From Deltaproteobacteria bacterium (GTDB lineage Bacteria > Myxococcota_A > UBA9160 > SZUA-336): a DNA stretch of 5,352 nt. Below the pieces are notes generated by a model, which searched no databases, was not told where the DNA came from, and saw nothing but the letters and a program-made list of their open reading frames with translations. Shown piece by piece: positions 1-5,352 of the stretch. The position numbers and the translations under genes are program-made. Position 1 is the first letter of the stretch; each line of letters starts with the position of its first letter. The stretch spans positions 1-5,352 of the forward strand of contig DAOVBF010000114.1 in the NCBI GenBank assembly GCA_030673955.1. The letters run 5' to 3'.

Positions 1-620
1 CCCTCGAGCTCTGCCCGGGCCTCGCGCAGCTTGCCGAGGCCGGCCAGGTCCGCCTGGAACGCCAGCTCGGCCGAGCGGTCCAAGCGCAGGCGACCCCGTA
101 GCTCGAGATTCTCCACCTTCCAGGGACCCGCCTCGAGGCTACCGTCGGAGATCTCGATCGTGTCCACGGCCAGCGTCGGCCCTTCCGCTTCCGTCCCTCG
201 CGCGTCTGCAGCGGGGGCACGGCCGGGGGCCTCTCTCCCCATGGCGCCGGGAAGCTTCGGGCGGCCCTGCGGGTCGAGCTCGATGCGAACCCGCGGTGCC
301 TCCAGCTCGAGCGCGCGCAGCACCACCCGCCCCAGGAAGAGCGGGAGGACCGCCACCCGCAAGCGAACCTCCCCAACCTCCAGCAGGGGCGGAGCCTCCG
401 GGCTGGACCCCTCGATGCGAACCGCTCGCACGCGCAAGGCGGGAGCCGGAAAAAGCGCGAGGTCGAGCTCGCCCAGCTCCACCGAGCGGTCGAGCTGGTC
501 GGAGAGGCGGGCAACGATGGGCTGACGCAGGCGGTCGGGATCGATCAGGCTCACCGCGATGAAGAGCACCGCCACGAGTGCCAAGACGATGAGCGCGGTG
601 ATGAGAAGTAGGCGCCTCAC
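1..620 (-). CDS. AsmA-family-like envelope protein, N-terminal 206 residues (3' end outside window)
   Basis: Reading leftward from a GTG at 620-618, the frame stays open to the window edge. The product begins VRRLLLITALIVLALVAVLF, a basic start followed by one hydrophobic segment (about residues 4-27) that should act as an inner-membrane signal anchor. After it come DPDRLRQPIVARLSDQLDRS and GELDLALFPAP, then repeated beta-rich phrases such as VGEVRLRVAVLPLFLGRVVL and LRALELEAPRVRIELD. This N-terminal anchor followed by a 'Gr.v.l.el.l.lfPap.l.v..v.i' pattern is characteristic of AsmA/DUF748-type proteins, which in known cases act in the periplasm in outer-membrane assembly or lipid transfer. 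The exact role here is unknown. The start lies 10 bases after the gatA stop; a GAG at 632-630 could serve as a weak ribosome site, and a TTG at 626-624 is an alternative start. The gene is probably last or late in the pafA-like/gatCA transcription unit. Confidence 0.72.
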   Translation of the reverse strand, partial: MRRLLLITALIVLALVAVLFIAVSLIDPDRLRQPIVARLSDQLDRSVELGELDLALFPAPALRVRAVRIEGSSPEAPPLLEVGEVRLRVAVLPLFLGRVVLRALELEAPRVRIELDPQGRPKLPGAMGREAPGRAPAADARGTEAEGPTLAVDTIEISDGSLEAGPWKVENLELRGRLRLDRSAELAFQADLAGLGKLREARAELE

Positions 621-630
621 GTTCAAAGAC

Positions 631-2094
631 TCACAGCTCGGGCACGGCCGTGTGCCAGTCCGTCTCGCGCTGGTACGCCTGGCCGACCGCCAGCAGCGTG
701 GCCTCGTCGAGAGGTCTGCCGATGAGCTGGAGCCCCACGGGCAGGCCCGCGCCGGTGAAACCACAGGGGACTGAAAGTCCCGGTAGACCCGCCAGGTTCA
801 CCGTGACCGTAAAAATGTCGGAGAGGTACATCTTCAATGGGTCGTCCACGCGTTCGCCGAGTGGCCAGGCCGGGCCCGGCGAGGTAGGCGTCGCGAGGAC
901 GTCGCAGCTCTCGAACGCGCTCTCGAAGTCGTGACGGATCAGTGTGCGCACCTGTTGCGCCTTGCGGTAGTAGGCATCGTAGTAACCCGCGGACAGCACG
1001 AAGGTGCCCAGTAGAATGCGACGCTTCACCTCGGGTCCGAAGCCCTCGGAACGGGAGCTCCTGTACATCTCGTCCAGCGTCGGGGCTTCCGAGCGGAAGC
1101 CGTACTTCACGCCGTCATAGCGCGAGAGGTTGGAGGACGCCTCAGCCATGCAGATCAGATAGTAGGTGGCGATCCCGTAGGGGCTGTGCGGGAGTGAGAC
1201 CTCCACCGTCTTCGCCCCGCGCGCCTCGAGCACGCGGATCGCAGCGTGCACGCGCTCCAGCACTTCGGGATCGGCGCCCTCCTCGGCCAGAAACTCGCGC
1301 GGGATGCCCACCCGCAGCCCGTCGGGGAGTCCAGCGAGAGCCGCCACGTAGTCCGGAACCTCCTGGCCGACCGAGGTCGAGTCGCGTGGATCGTGGCCCG
1401 CGATCACACCCAGAAGGGTCGCCGCATCCTCCACCGTGCGGGCGAAGGGGCCGACCTGATCGAGGGAGCTCGCGAAGGCGACCAGCCCGTAGCGGGACAC
1501 GCGCCCGTACGTCGGCTTGAGACCCACGACGCCGCAGAGGGCCGCCGGCTGCCGGATGGATCCACCCGTGTCGCTGCCGAGGGCCACCGGCGCCTCGCGA
1601 GCCGCAACCGCCGCGGCGCTGCCGCCACTCGAGCCACCCGGCACGCGGGTGAGATCCCATGGGTTGGCCGTCTGCCTGAGGGCGGAGTTCTCGCACGAAG
1701 AGCCCATCGCGAACTCGTCCATATTGGTGGTCCCGACCACCACCAGGCCCGCGTCGCGCACGTGCCGCAGCACGCTGGACTCGTAAGGCGCCCGGAAGCC
1801 GCGCAGAATGCGTGATCCGCAGCTGGTGTCGAAGTCCGGGCTAACGAGGATATCCTTCACCGCAAGAGGTAGACCGTGCCAGGGGCTTCGGGCTTCACCC
1901 CGGGCGCGCGCACGGTCTGCCTCGTCGGCTTCGCGCAAAGCCTCCTCGCGTCGCAGCGACACGAACGCGCCCACGCGCGCGTCCACCTCGGCGCTGCGAT
2001 CGAGGAAGGCCTGCACCACTTCGCGACAGCTCGCCTTGCCGCCAGCCACGAGCGGAGCAAGCTCGCAAAGTGTTCGGTCGGCAAGCGTGCTCAC
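631..2094 (-). CDS. gatA: Aspartyl/glutamyl-tRNA amidotransferase subunit A
   Basis: The 487-residue product is a full-length GatA (family members are usually about 480-490 residues). GatA is the amidase subunit of cytoplasmic GatCAB: it releases ammonia from glutamine or asparagine, which GatB uses to amidate Glu-tRNA(Gln) or Asp-tRNA(Asn). Amidase-signature residues are visible: Lys80 in LPLAVKDI, cis-Ser155 in [10 protein letters not shown] and nucleophile Ser179 in [12 protein letters not shown], with the spacing of the known Lys-Ser-Ser triad. [20 protein letters not shown] (191-210) and [12 protein letters not shown] (122-133) are also GatA-typical, as is the end [11 protein letters not shown]. 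The GTG start at 2094-2092 overlaps the gatC TGA in a GTGA arrangement. It is preceded by AAGGTG (2105-2100) with a 5-base spacer, so translation is probably coupled to gatC. gatB does not follow; the next gene is the AsmA-like protein. Confidence 0.97.
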   Translation of the reverse strand: MSTLADRTLCELAPLVAGGKASCREVVQAFLDRSAEVDARVGAFVSLRREEALREADEADRARARGEARSPWHGLPLAVKDILVSPDFDTSCGSRILRGFRAPYESSVLRHVRDAGLVVVGTTNMDEFAMGSSCENSALRQTANPWDLTRVPGGSSGGSAAAVAAREAPVALGSDTGGSIRQPAALCGVVGLKPTYGRVSRYGLVAFASSLDQVGPFARTVEDAATLLGVIAGHDPRDSTSVGQEVPDYVAALAGLPDGLRVGIPREFLAEEGADPEVLERVHAAIRVLEARGAKTVEVSLPHSPYGIATYYLICMAEASSNLSRYDGVKYGFRSEAPTLDEMYRSSRSEGFGPEVKRRILLGTFVLSAGYYDAYYRKAQQVRTLIRHDFESAFESCDVLATPTSPGPAWPLGERVDDPLKMYLSDIFTVTVNLAGLPGLSVPCGFTGAGLPVGLQLIGRPLDEATLLAVGQAYQRETDWHTAVPEL

Positions 2095-2378
2095 TCAATC
2101 ACCTTGGGCACGATCATCGACGACTCGTCGTGTTGAGGCGCGTTGCGCACGACCTCCTTCACCGGCAGGACCCCGGCCACTCGGTCGAGACGCAACGGTG
2201 TCGAGATGTCCAGTACGTGGGCCGTGGGCGGCACCTGCGTCGTGTCGAGCTCCGACAGCTTCTCTACGTAGCCCAGGATCGCGTCCAGGTCGCGCCGCAT
2301 GCGCTCCACCTCCTCGGGGTCGAGACGCAGGCGCGCCAGATCAGCGAGCTCGAGAACGGTCTCCGCACTGATTCGCAT
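2091..2378 (-). CDS. gatC: Aspartyl/glutamyl-tRNA amidotransferase subunit C
   Basis: The 95-residue product is the small GatC subunit, which wraps around GatA and holds it to GatB in the GatCAB complex. Family signatures are plain: [13 protein letters not shown] (11-23), [20 protein letters not shown] (34-53), [12 protein letters not shown] (54-65), [11 protein letters not shown] (76-86) and the closing MIVPKVIE. The length is the usual 90-100. The frame is open upstream to about 2792, but that extension runs through the coding sequence of the pafA-like gene and has no GatC character, so the ATG at 2378-2376 is chosen. No good Shine-Dalgarno precedes this ATG; a GCTAGG element starts 16 bases upstream. 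The stop overlaps the gatA start by four bases (GTGA), and the gene begins 37 bases after the pafA-like stop. Confidence 0.95.
   Translation of the reverse strand: MRISAETVLELADLARLRLDPEEVERMRRDLDAILGYVEKLSELDTTQVPPTAHVLDISTPLRLDRVAGVLPVKEVVRNAPQHDESSMIVPKVIE
2100..2105 (-). promoter_or_regulatory. Ribosome binding site of gatA inside the gatC 3' end
   Basis: On the minus strand AAGGTG lies 5 bases before the gatA GTG, within the last codons of gatC. It supports the GTG start and the overlapping, coupled arrangement. Confidence 0.6.
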
Positions 2379-2400
2379 GGCATCGAAACCTAGCTCAGTT
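2379..2400 (-). promoter_or_regulatory. Possible -10-like element immediately before gatC
   Basis: The minus strand carries GAGCTAGGTTTCGATGCC directly before the gatC ATG. TAGGTT fits a loose TAnnnT -10 pattern, and its position would put a transcript start near the ATG, giving a near-leaderless gatC mRNA in addition to read-through from the upstream gene. No clear -35 was found. The call rests on similarity to the sequences before the pafA-like gene and thiI. Confidence 0.25.
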
Positions 2401-2415
2401 CCCGTAGAGCAGCAC

Positions 2416-4194
2416 TCAGCGTTGCGGGTCGAGCGGATCGGTGAACCAGCGCCAGCCGAGCTTGCCCATTCGGACCCGATGCCACGCGGCGCCGCCGGAG
2501 AGGGCGTGTGTGTGGGCCCACTTGATGGCCTGGCCACGCGCCCAGGCGCGCGTGTCGTCGGGCGGCTCGGTGCGAGCACGGACCACCGACGATGCATCCG
2601 AGAGACGCCGCACCAAGCCCGCCACCTCGAGGCGCCGATAGCCGCCCTTCGGTCCGATCTCGTGGTAGCGCAGGTCCACGCGCCAGGCGCGAAAGGCGAG
2701 GTCTCGCAGTCGACGGTCCGCCGCGGTGCGGGCCCCGTCCTCCTGCATGACGGCGGCACCGCGCTGACGTAACGCTTCCCGGTCGCGAACATCGGGGATC
2801 TCGCTCAAGACCAGACGCCGCTTCGCGATCCAATCGATCCGATCTGCCAGGGCCTCCGGCTCACGCTCCAGCAGCTCCAGCGTCTCCTCCCAGTCGCGCA
2901 GCACGCGAGCCTTCCAGACGGCGAGCGGCGGCCCGACTTCGGCAAGAACATGCCGTACCCCCTCCAGGTAGCGGCGCTGAATCTCGAACGCCGTGGCCCG
3001 CGAGCCATCGGCCAGCTCGAGCGTAACCTTCAGCTCGGGGTCGCGGTTGAGACGCTGAAGAGCCGACAGCGGGTCGACGAGGACGGGCCAGTCCCACGCA
3101 ACCTCCGACTCGATCGCTTCCAAAACCAGCGCGGTCACCCCGACCCGCAGCACCTGCGCCCACTCGCATAGGTTGGCGTCGCCCACCAGGAGATGCAGCC
3201 GACGCCGGGAGCGGAGGACGCTCCACGGGCGGAAGAAGAGATCGCGCGTCTCGAAAAGGGGACGCTGCTCACCGCCGGGGAAGATCCGGGCCAGGGTACG
3301 CAGAAAGGGCGGGCGCTGTGCCAGCCGAAAAAGCGGGCCGCCGTCGAAAGCCACCGCGCCGGCGCCACAGTAGATGGTGCGTGTGACCAGGAGCGCCGTC
3401 AGCTGCGCGCGGAAGCGGCGGAAGTAGAACCGATTGTATAGGGCGGAGTGCAAGCGCATCAGAGGATAGATTGGGGCGACCAGACGCTGGATACGCCTCG
3501 CGATCTCGCCGGGGTGGGATTCCAGGCGTTCGGCCTGCCGTTCTACCCAACGAAAGAGGGGTTGTGCCGTCGCCGGTCGTACGGCCGCGAGCAGCATCCC
3601 GCAGCCCAGCAGTCCGAGCACGCAGACCAAAACGAAGAGAACCAAGGCGAGCTGAACCGCCAGCACGAAGGCCAGTACGGGCAGCGAGACGACCCAGAGC
3701 ACGACCCAAAGCGGCAGCACGAGCAGCTTTGCGAGCCTTGGAAGCGGATCCTCCACCCAGTAGCTCTCGTGCGAGCCGAAGGTGTGACCCTGACTGTCGA
3801 CGTTGTTCTTGCCGACGCTCACCCGTCCGCTATAGCCGGCCAGCTCGAGCTCGCCGTTCACCTCCTGGACCAGCTCTTCGACCAGCTCGTCCTTGGCTCG
3901 TTCGAACCGGATCAGCACGTAGGGGTCGCGGCACTCGGGACTGGCCATCTCGATCAGGCCGTCCTCGTATTCCTCTGCCGTCGCCTCGTAGTGGAACGTG
4001 GCCCCGTTCTCCAGGAAGCGCCCGCCCTTCCCACGCAACGGCGAAAAGGCATTCGGGAGACTTCGAACCCGGCGACGTAGCCCGCCTTCGAAGCGCCGGT
4101 ACAGCGCGAGCTTGCTGGGCCTTCCGCGATCCACCCGCCCCGGGTGGTAGATCACGGCGTACTCCGTCTCGATCCCGAGGACCCGATCCCTCAT
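2416..4194 (-). CDS. PafA/Dop-family (Pup ligase/depupylase-like, PafA2-type) protein with inserted membrane hairpin
   Basis: The 592-residue product belongs to the glutamine-synthetase-like PafA/Dop family, whose known members use ATP to join Pup's C-terminal glutamate to lysines (PafA) or to remove or deamidate it (Dop). Matching motifs, in order: GIETEY (7-12, metal/ATP-binding glutamates), FLENGATFHYE (60-70), ASPECRDP (84-91), GKNNVDSQGHTFGSHESY (128-145), IYCGAGAV (274-281), RRLHLLVGDANLCE (331-344), GVTALVLEAIES (352-363), DWIAKRRL (454-461), DLRYHEI (507-513) and a C-terminal KWAH...WFTDPL. Known PafA/Dop proteins are about 450-500 residues. The excess lies mainly at about 148-266, where 157-205 contain no charged residue and look like two back-to-back membrane helices, followed by a basic amphipathic stretch. 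The family's catalytic Asp appears to be Glu70, followed by an acidic insertion (71-80). There is no Dop-loop-sized insertion before residue 60. Substrate and direction (ligation or hydrolysis) cannot be deduced. First gene of the leftward cluster; ATG start without a Shine-Dalgarno. Confidence 0.88.
   Translation of the reverse strand: MRDRVLGIETEYAVIYHPGRVDRGRPSKLALYRRFEGGLRRRVRSLPNAFSPLRGKGGRFLENGATFHYEATAEEYEDGLIEMASPECRDPYVLIRFERAKDELVEELVQEVNGELELAGYSGRVSVGKNNVDSQGHTFGSHESYWVEDPLPRLAKLLVLPLWVVLWVVSLPVLAFVLAVQLALVLFVLVCVLGLLGCGMLLAAVRPATAQPLFRWVERQAERLESHPGEIARRIQRLVAPIYPLMRLHSALYNRFYFRRFRAQLTALLVTRTIYCGAGAVAFDGGPLFRLAQRPPFLRTLARIFPGGEQRPLFETRDLFFRPWSVLRSRRRLHLLVGDANLCEWAQVLRVGVTALVLEAIESEVAWDWPVLVDPLSALQRLNRDPELKVTLELADGSRATAFEIQRRYLEGVRHVLAEVGPPLAVWKARVLRDWEETLELLEREPEALADRIDWIAKRRLVLSEIPDVRDREALRQRGAAVMQEDGARTAADRRLRDLAFRAWRVDLRYHEIGPKGGYRRLEVAGLVRRLSDASSVVRARTEPPDDTRAWARGQAIKWAHTHALSGGAAWHRVRMGKLGWRWFTDPLDPQR
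3580..3726 (-). other. Predicted transmembrane hairpin within the PafA/Dop-family protein
   Basis: These codons encode residues 157-205, 49 residues without D, E, K, R or H, including LWVVLWVVSLPVLAFVLAV and LALVLFVLVCVLGLLGCGM. The length suits two helices with a tight turn near Pro172 or Gln181. Basic residues flank both ends (Arg153, Lys156; Arg206, Arg215), which by the positive-inside rule places both ends, and hence the catalytic domain, in the cytoplasm. A re-entrant loop cannot be excluded. Confidence 0.75.
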
Positions 4195-4247
4195 GCGATA
4201 TATATTTAGCCCCGTCGAGATCAGGATTCACGCGGGAGAGTTCGCCC
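4195..4247. promoter_or_regulatory. Divergent promoter region between the pafA-like gene and mutM
   Basis: This 53-bp gap separates the two divergent starts. It contains an 11-base A/T-only core (4198-4208, ATATATATTTA), striking in such a GC-rich window. On the minus strand it reads GCTAAATATATATCGC directly before the ATG, so a -10 here would give a near-leaderless pafA-like transcript. On the plus strand TATATT (4201-4206) could be a -10 for mutM with a leader of about 35 bases. No convincing -35 boxes were found, and the two promoters would overlap if both are real. Confidence 0.5.
4234..4240 (+). promoter_or_regulatory. Ribosome binding site of mutM
   Basis: GGGAGAG lies 7 bases before the ATG at 4248. 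It decides the mutM start, because the reading frame is open far upstream through the antisense strand of the pafA-like gene. Confidence 0.7.
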
Positions 4248-5123
4248 ATGCCTGAGCTGCCCGAGGTCGAGGTGACGCGACGTCGCATTGCGCCTTTGCT
4301 GGTGGGACGGCGGATTTCCTCCGTCCGCACCACGAGGGACAGCTATTTCTTCCTGACGAAACCCGCGTCGCTCAAGCGCAACCTCGTGGGCCGGGATATC
4401 GTCGATTTGGGGCGTCGGGGCAAATACCTGCTCGCGCAGCTGGATGACGGGAAGCGGTTGATGATGCACCTCGGCATGACGGGTCAGCTCTTCTCCCAGG
4501 ACGCCAGGAGCGTACGGCTCCTGTCCGCATCACGGCGGTCCTCCCTGAGCCCTGCGGAACAGCTGCGCTTCGAGGCGGACGAGCACACGCACCTCAGCCT
4601 GGGCTTCGAGGACCGCGGACCGAGAGTGTTCTTTCGCGACGTACGAAAGTTCGGGAAGGTCCGGCTGCTCCGGAGGGGACAAAGCGACCCGCGTCTGGAC
4701 AAGCTCGGGGTGGACGCGCTCGAGGCGTCGGGCCAGCAGCTGTTTCGGCTGACCCGGAAGCGCAAGATCGCGATCAAGAATGTGCTCCTGGAGCAATCCG
4801 TGATCGCGGGGATCGGCAATATCTACGCGGATGAGGGCCTGTTCCTGGCAGGCATCAGACCCACCCGCCGCGCGTCGAGCCTGACCCGCCGCAGCTGCGA
4901 GAAGCTCGTGGAGTCGATTCAGGAGGTGCTGCTCCGCTCCATCGAGAGCGGGGGAGCGAGCATCAGTGACTTCGTCGCACCGGACGGAAGGGACGGCGGC
5001 TACCAGGACCAACGGCGCGTGTACGCTCGCGGCGGTGAGCCCTGCCCCCGCTGCGATGCGCCGATTCGCAGGCTCGTCATCGGCCAACGCGCGGCTTACT
5101 TCTGCCCGCGCTGCCAGGGGTAG
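4248..5123 (+). CDS. mutM: Formamidopyrimidine-DNA glycosylase (Fpg/MutM)
   Basis: The 291-residue product is a bifunctional base-excision repair enzyme that removes oxidised purines such as 8-oxoguanine and FapyG and cuts the abasic strand. It starts MPELPEVEVTRRRI; after Met removal Pro is the Schiff-base nucleophile and the next Glu the acid. Other key elements: the catalytic loop lysine in GRRGKYLL (Lys59), HLGMTG (74-79) with the void-filling Met77, DVRKFG (131-136) with the intercalating Arg133 and Phe135, the helix-two-turn-helix region VIAGIGNIYADEGLFLAGIRP (185 onward, Asn191), and a C-terminal zinc finger with Cys266, Cys269, Cys286 and Cys289 (C-x2-C-x16-C-x2-C). It is about 20 residues longer than E. 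coli Fpg (269); the extra is a polar stretch around 84-112. The intact zinc finger and Lys59 favour Fpg over Nei. Transcribed divergently from the pafA-like gene. Confidence 0.96.
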   Translation: MPELPEVEVTRRRIAPLLVGRRISSVRTTRDSYFFLTKPASLKRNLVGRDIVDLGRRGKYLLAQLDDGKRLMMHLGMTGQLFSQDARSVRLLSASRRSSLSPAEQLRFEADEHTHLSLGFEDRGPRVFFRDVRKFGKVRLLRRGQSDPRLDKLGVDALEASGQQLFRLTRKRKIAIKNVLLEQSVIAGIGNIYADEGLFLAGIRPTRRASSLTRRSCEKLVESIQEVLLRSIESGGASISDFVAPDGRDGGYQDQRRVYARGGEPCPRCDAPIRRLVIGQRAAYFCPRCQG

Positions 5124-5125
5124 CT

Positions 5126-5150
5126 GCGGGTCCCGGGGCCGCTAACCCGC
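5126..5150 (+). terminator. Short inverted repeat after mutM, possible weak terminator
   Basis: GCGGGT (5126-5131) pairs perfectly with ACCCGC (5145-5150) around a 13-base loop, starting 2 bases after the mutM stop. There is no T-run after it, so intrinsic termination is doubtful; it may only stabilise the mRNA end or be a chance pairing in GC-rich DNA. Confidence 0.25.
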
Positions 5151-5182
5151 CAGGAGGACGACCTCAGGCAGGTCCCGGCTGG

Positions 5183-5197
5183 GCTAGTATTGAGTCC
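5183..5197 (+). promoter_or_regulatory. Possible -10 element immediately before thiI
   Basis: GCTAGTATTGAGTCC directly precedes the GTG at 5198. TAGTAT (5185-5190) resembles a -10 hexamer and would start transcription at or near the GTG. No recognisable -35 is visible. The same GCTA(A/G) element sits at nearly the same distance before the pafA-like gene and gatC. Confidence 0.35.
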
Positions 5198-5352
5198 GTG
5201 CAGGTCGTGGTGCATTACGCCGAGATCGGGCTCAAGGGCAGGAACCGGCCGCGTTTCGAAGAGCAGCTGCGGGCAAACCTCGCCCGCGGCCTTCGCCTCC
5301 TGTGCGAGCCGCGAATCCGCAGGCTCTACGGACGCTTGCTCGTGGAGTTACC
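5198..5352 (+). CDS. thiI: tRNA 4-thiouridine synthase ThiI, N-terminal 51 residues (3' end outside window)
   Basis: From a GTG at 5198 the frame reads VQVVVHYAEIGLKGRNRPRF, then EEQLRANLARGLRLLCEPRI and RRLYGRLLVEL, and is open at the window edge. The YxEIGLKGxNRxxFExxLxxN block is the N-terminal signature of ThiI, the start of its ferredoxin-like/THUMP tRNA-binding region. Full ThiI adenylates U8 of tRNA and inserts sulfur from a cysteine desulfurase; in many bacteria it also feeds thiamine thiazole synthesis. The catalytic PP-loop domain lies outside the window and cannot be checked. The start is uncertain: the frame has no stop for a long way upstream but no better start codon, and GTGs at 5207 and 5210 are alternatives. 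The gene lies 74 bases downstream of mutM on the same strand. Confidence 0.87.
   Translation, partial: MQVVVHYAEIGLKGRNRPRFEEQLRANLARGLRLLCEPRIRRLYGRLLVEL

Noticed and set aside
31..525. 164-residue plus-strand open frame near the left edge
   Set aside because: Its composition is Ser/Arg/Pro-rich, as expected for an antisense shadow; the minus strand carries a coherent anchor-plus-beta-repeat AsmA-like protein.
1142..1815. Several long open frames on both strands overlapping gatA
   Set aside because: Arg/Gly/Pro-rich shadow translations of a strongly conserved gatA; no family motifs.
2379..2792. N-terminal extension of gatC to 233 residues
   Set aside because: GatC is normally about 95 residues, and the extension overlaps the pafA-like gene on the same strand in another frame with no GatC character.
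3580..3726. Possibility that the hydrophobic stretch marks a fusion of two genes or a frameshift
   Set aside because: The frame is continuous, and PafA/Dop motifs on both sides occur in the correct family order, so an insertion in one protein is the simplest reading.
3448..4080. 210-residue plus-strand open frame opposite the pafA-like gene
   Set aside because: It is a GC-rich antisense shadow of a gene whose conserved motifs are clear on the other strand; it has no recognisable motif or start signal.
3471..4247. Long in-frame open extension upstream of mutM, which would give a 550-residue protein
   Set aside because: It runs antisense through the pafA-like gene, is Arg/Pro/Ser-rich low-complexity translation, and the MutM catalytic Pro must follow the initiating Met at 4248, which has its own ribosome site.
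5124..5197. Small Pup-like gene in the mutM-thiI gap
   Set aside because: Only 74 bases, with no start codon followed by a coding-length frame; nothing resembles a GGE or GGQ C-terminus.

Overview
This is a very GC-rich, densely packed bacterial chromosomal window with six genes. A PafA/Dop-family protein outside an obvious actinobacterial setting, GatCA amidotransferase genes, an AsmA-like protein (typical of bacteria with an outer membrane) and a ThiI with the AEIGLKG signature together suggest a Gram-negative lineage such as Myxococcota or another former deltaproteobacterial or uncultured group. That placement is inference; no rRNA or other taxonomic marker is present.

Layout. Positions 1-4194 form a leftward cluster read from right to left: a 592-residue PafA/Dop-family protein (4194 to 2416), gatC (2378 to 2091), gatA (2094 to 631, overlapping gatC by 4 bases) and an AsmA-like protein that leaves the window at its left edge (620 to 1). 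Spacings of 37, -4 and 10 bases suggest one transcription unit. A 53-bp divergent promoter region (4195-4247) with an A/T-only core separates this cluster from rightward mutM (4248-5123). A 74-bp gap with a small inverted repeat follows, then the 5' end of thiI (5198 onward), which is cut by the right edge.

How the genes relate. GatC and GatA are two subunits of the amidotransferase that makes Gln-tRNA(Gln) and/or Asn-tRNA(Asn) from mischarged tRNAs; gatB is not in the window. MutM is a base-excision DNA glycosylase and ThiI a tRNA sulfur-insertion enzyme, so most of the window is housekeeping. The AsmA-like protein probably works in the cell envelope.

The exceptional gene is the PafA/Dop homologue. 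It keeps the fold-defining motifs of the Pup ligase/depupylase family, but about 100 residues are inserted in its catalytic domain, including 49 consecutive uncharged, mostly hydrophobic residues that look like a membrane hairpin. The position of the family's catalytic aspartate appears to carry glutamate, followed by a short acidic insertion. No Pup-like peptide or proteasome gene lies in the window. This may be a membrane-anchored relative of the Pup-conjugation enzymes with an unknown substrate.

No RNA genes, insertion sequences, CRISPR arrays or origins were seen. Only short gaps lie between genes, and no gene-free stretch exceeds 300 bases.
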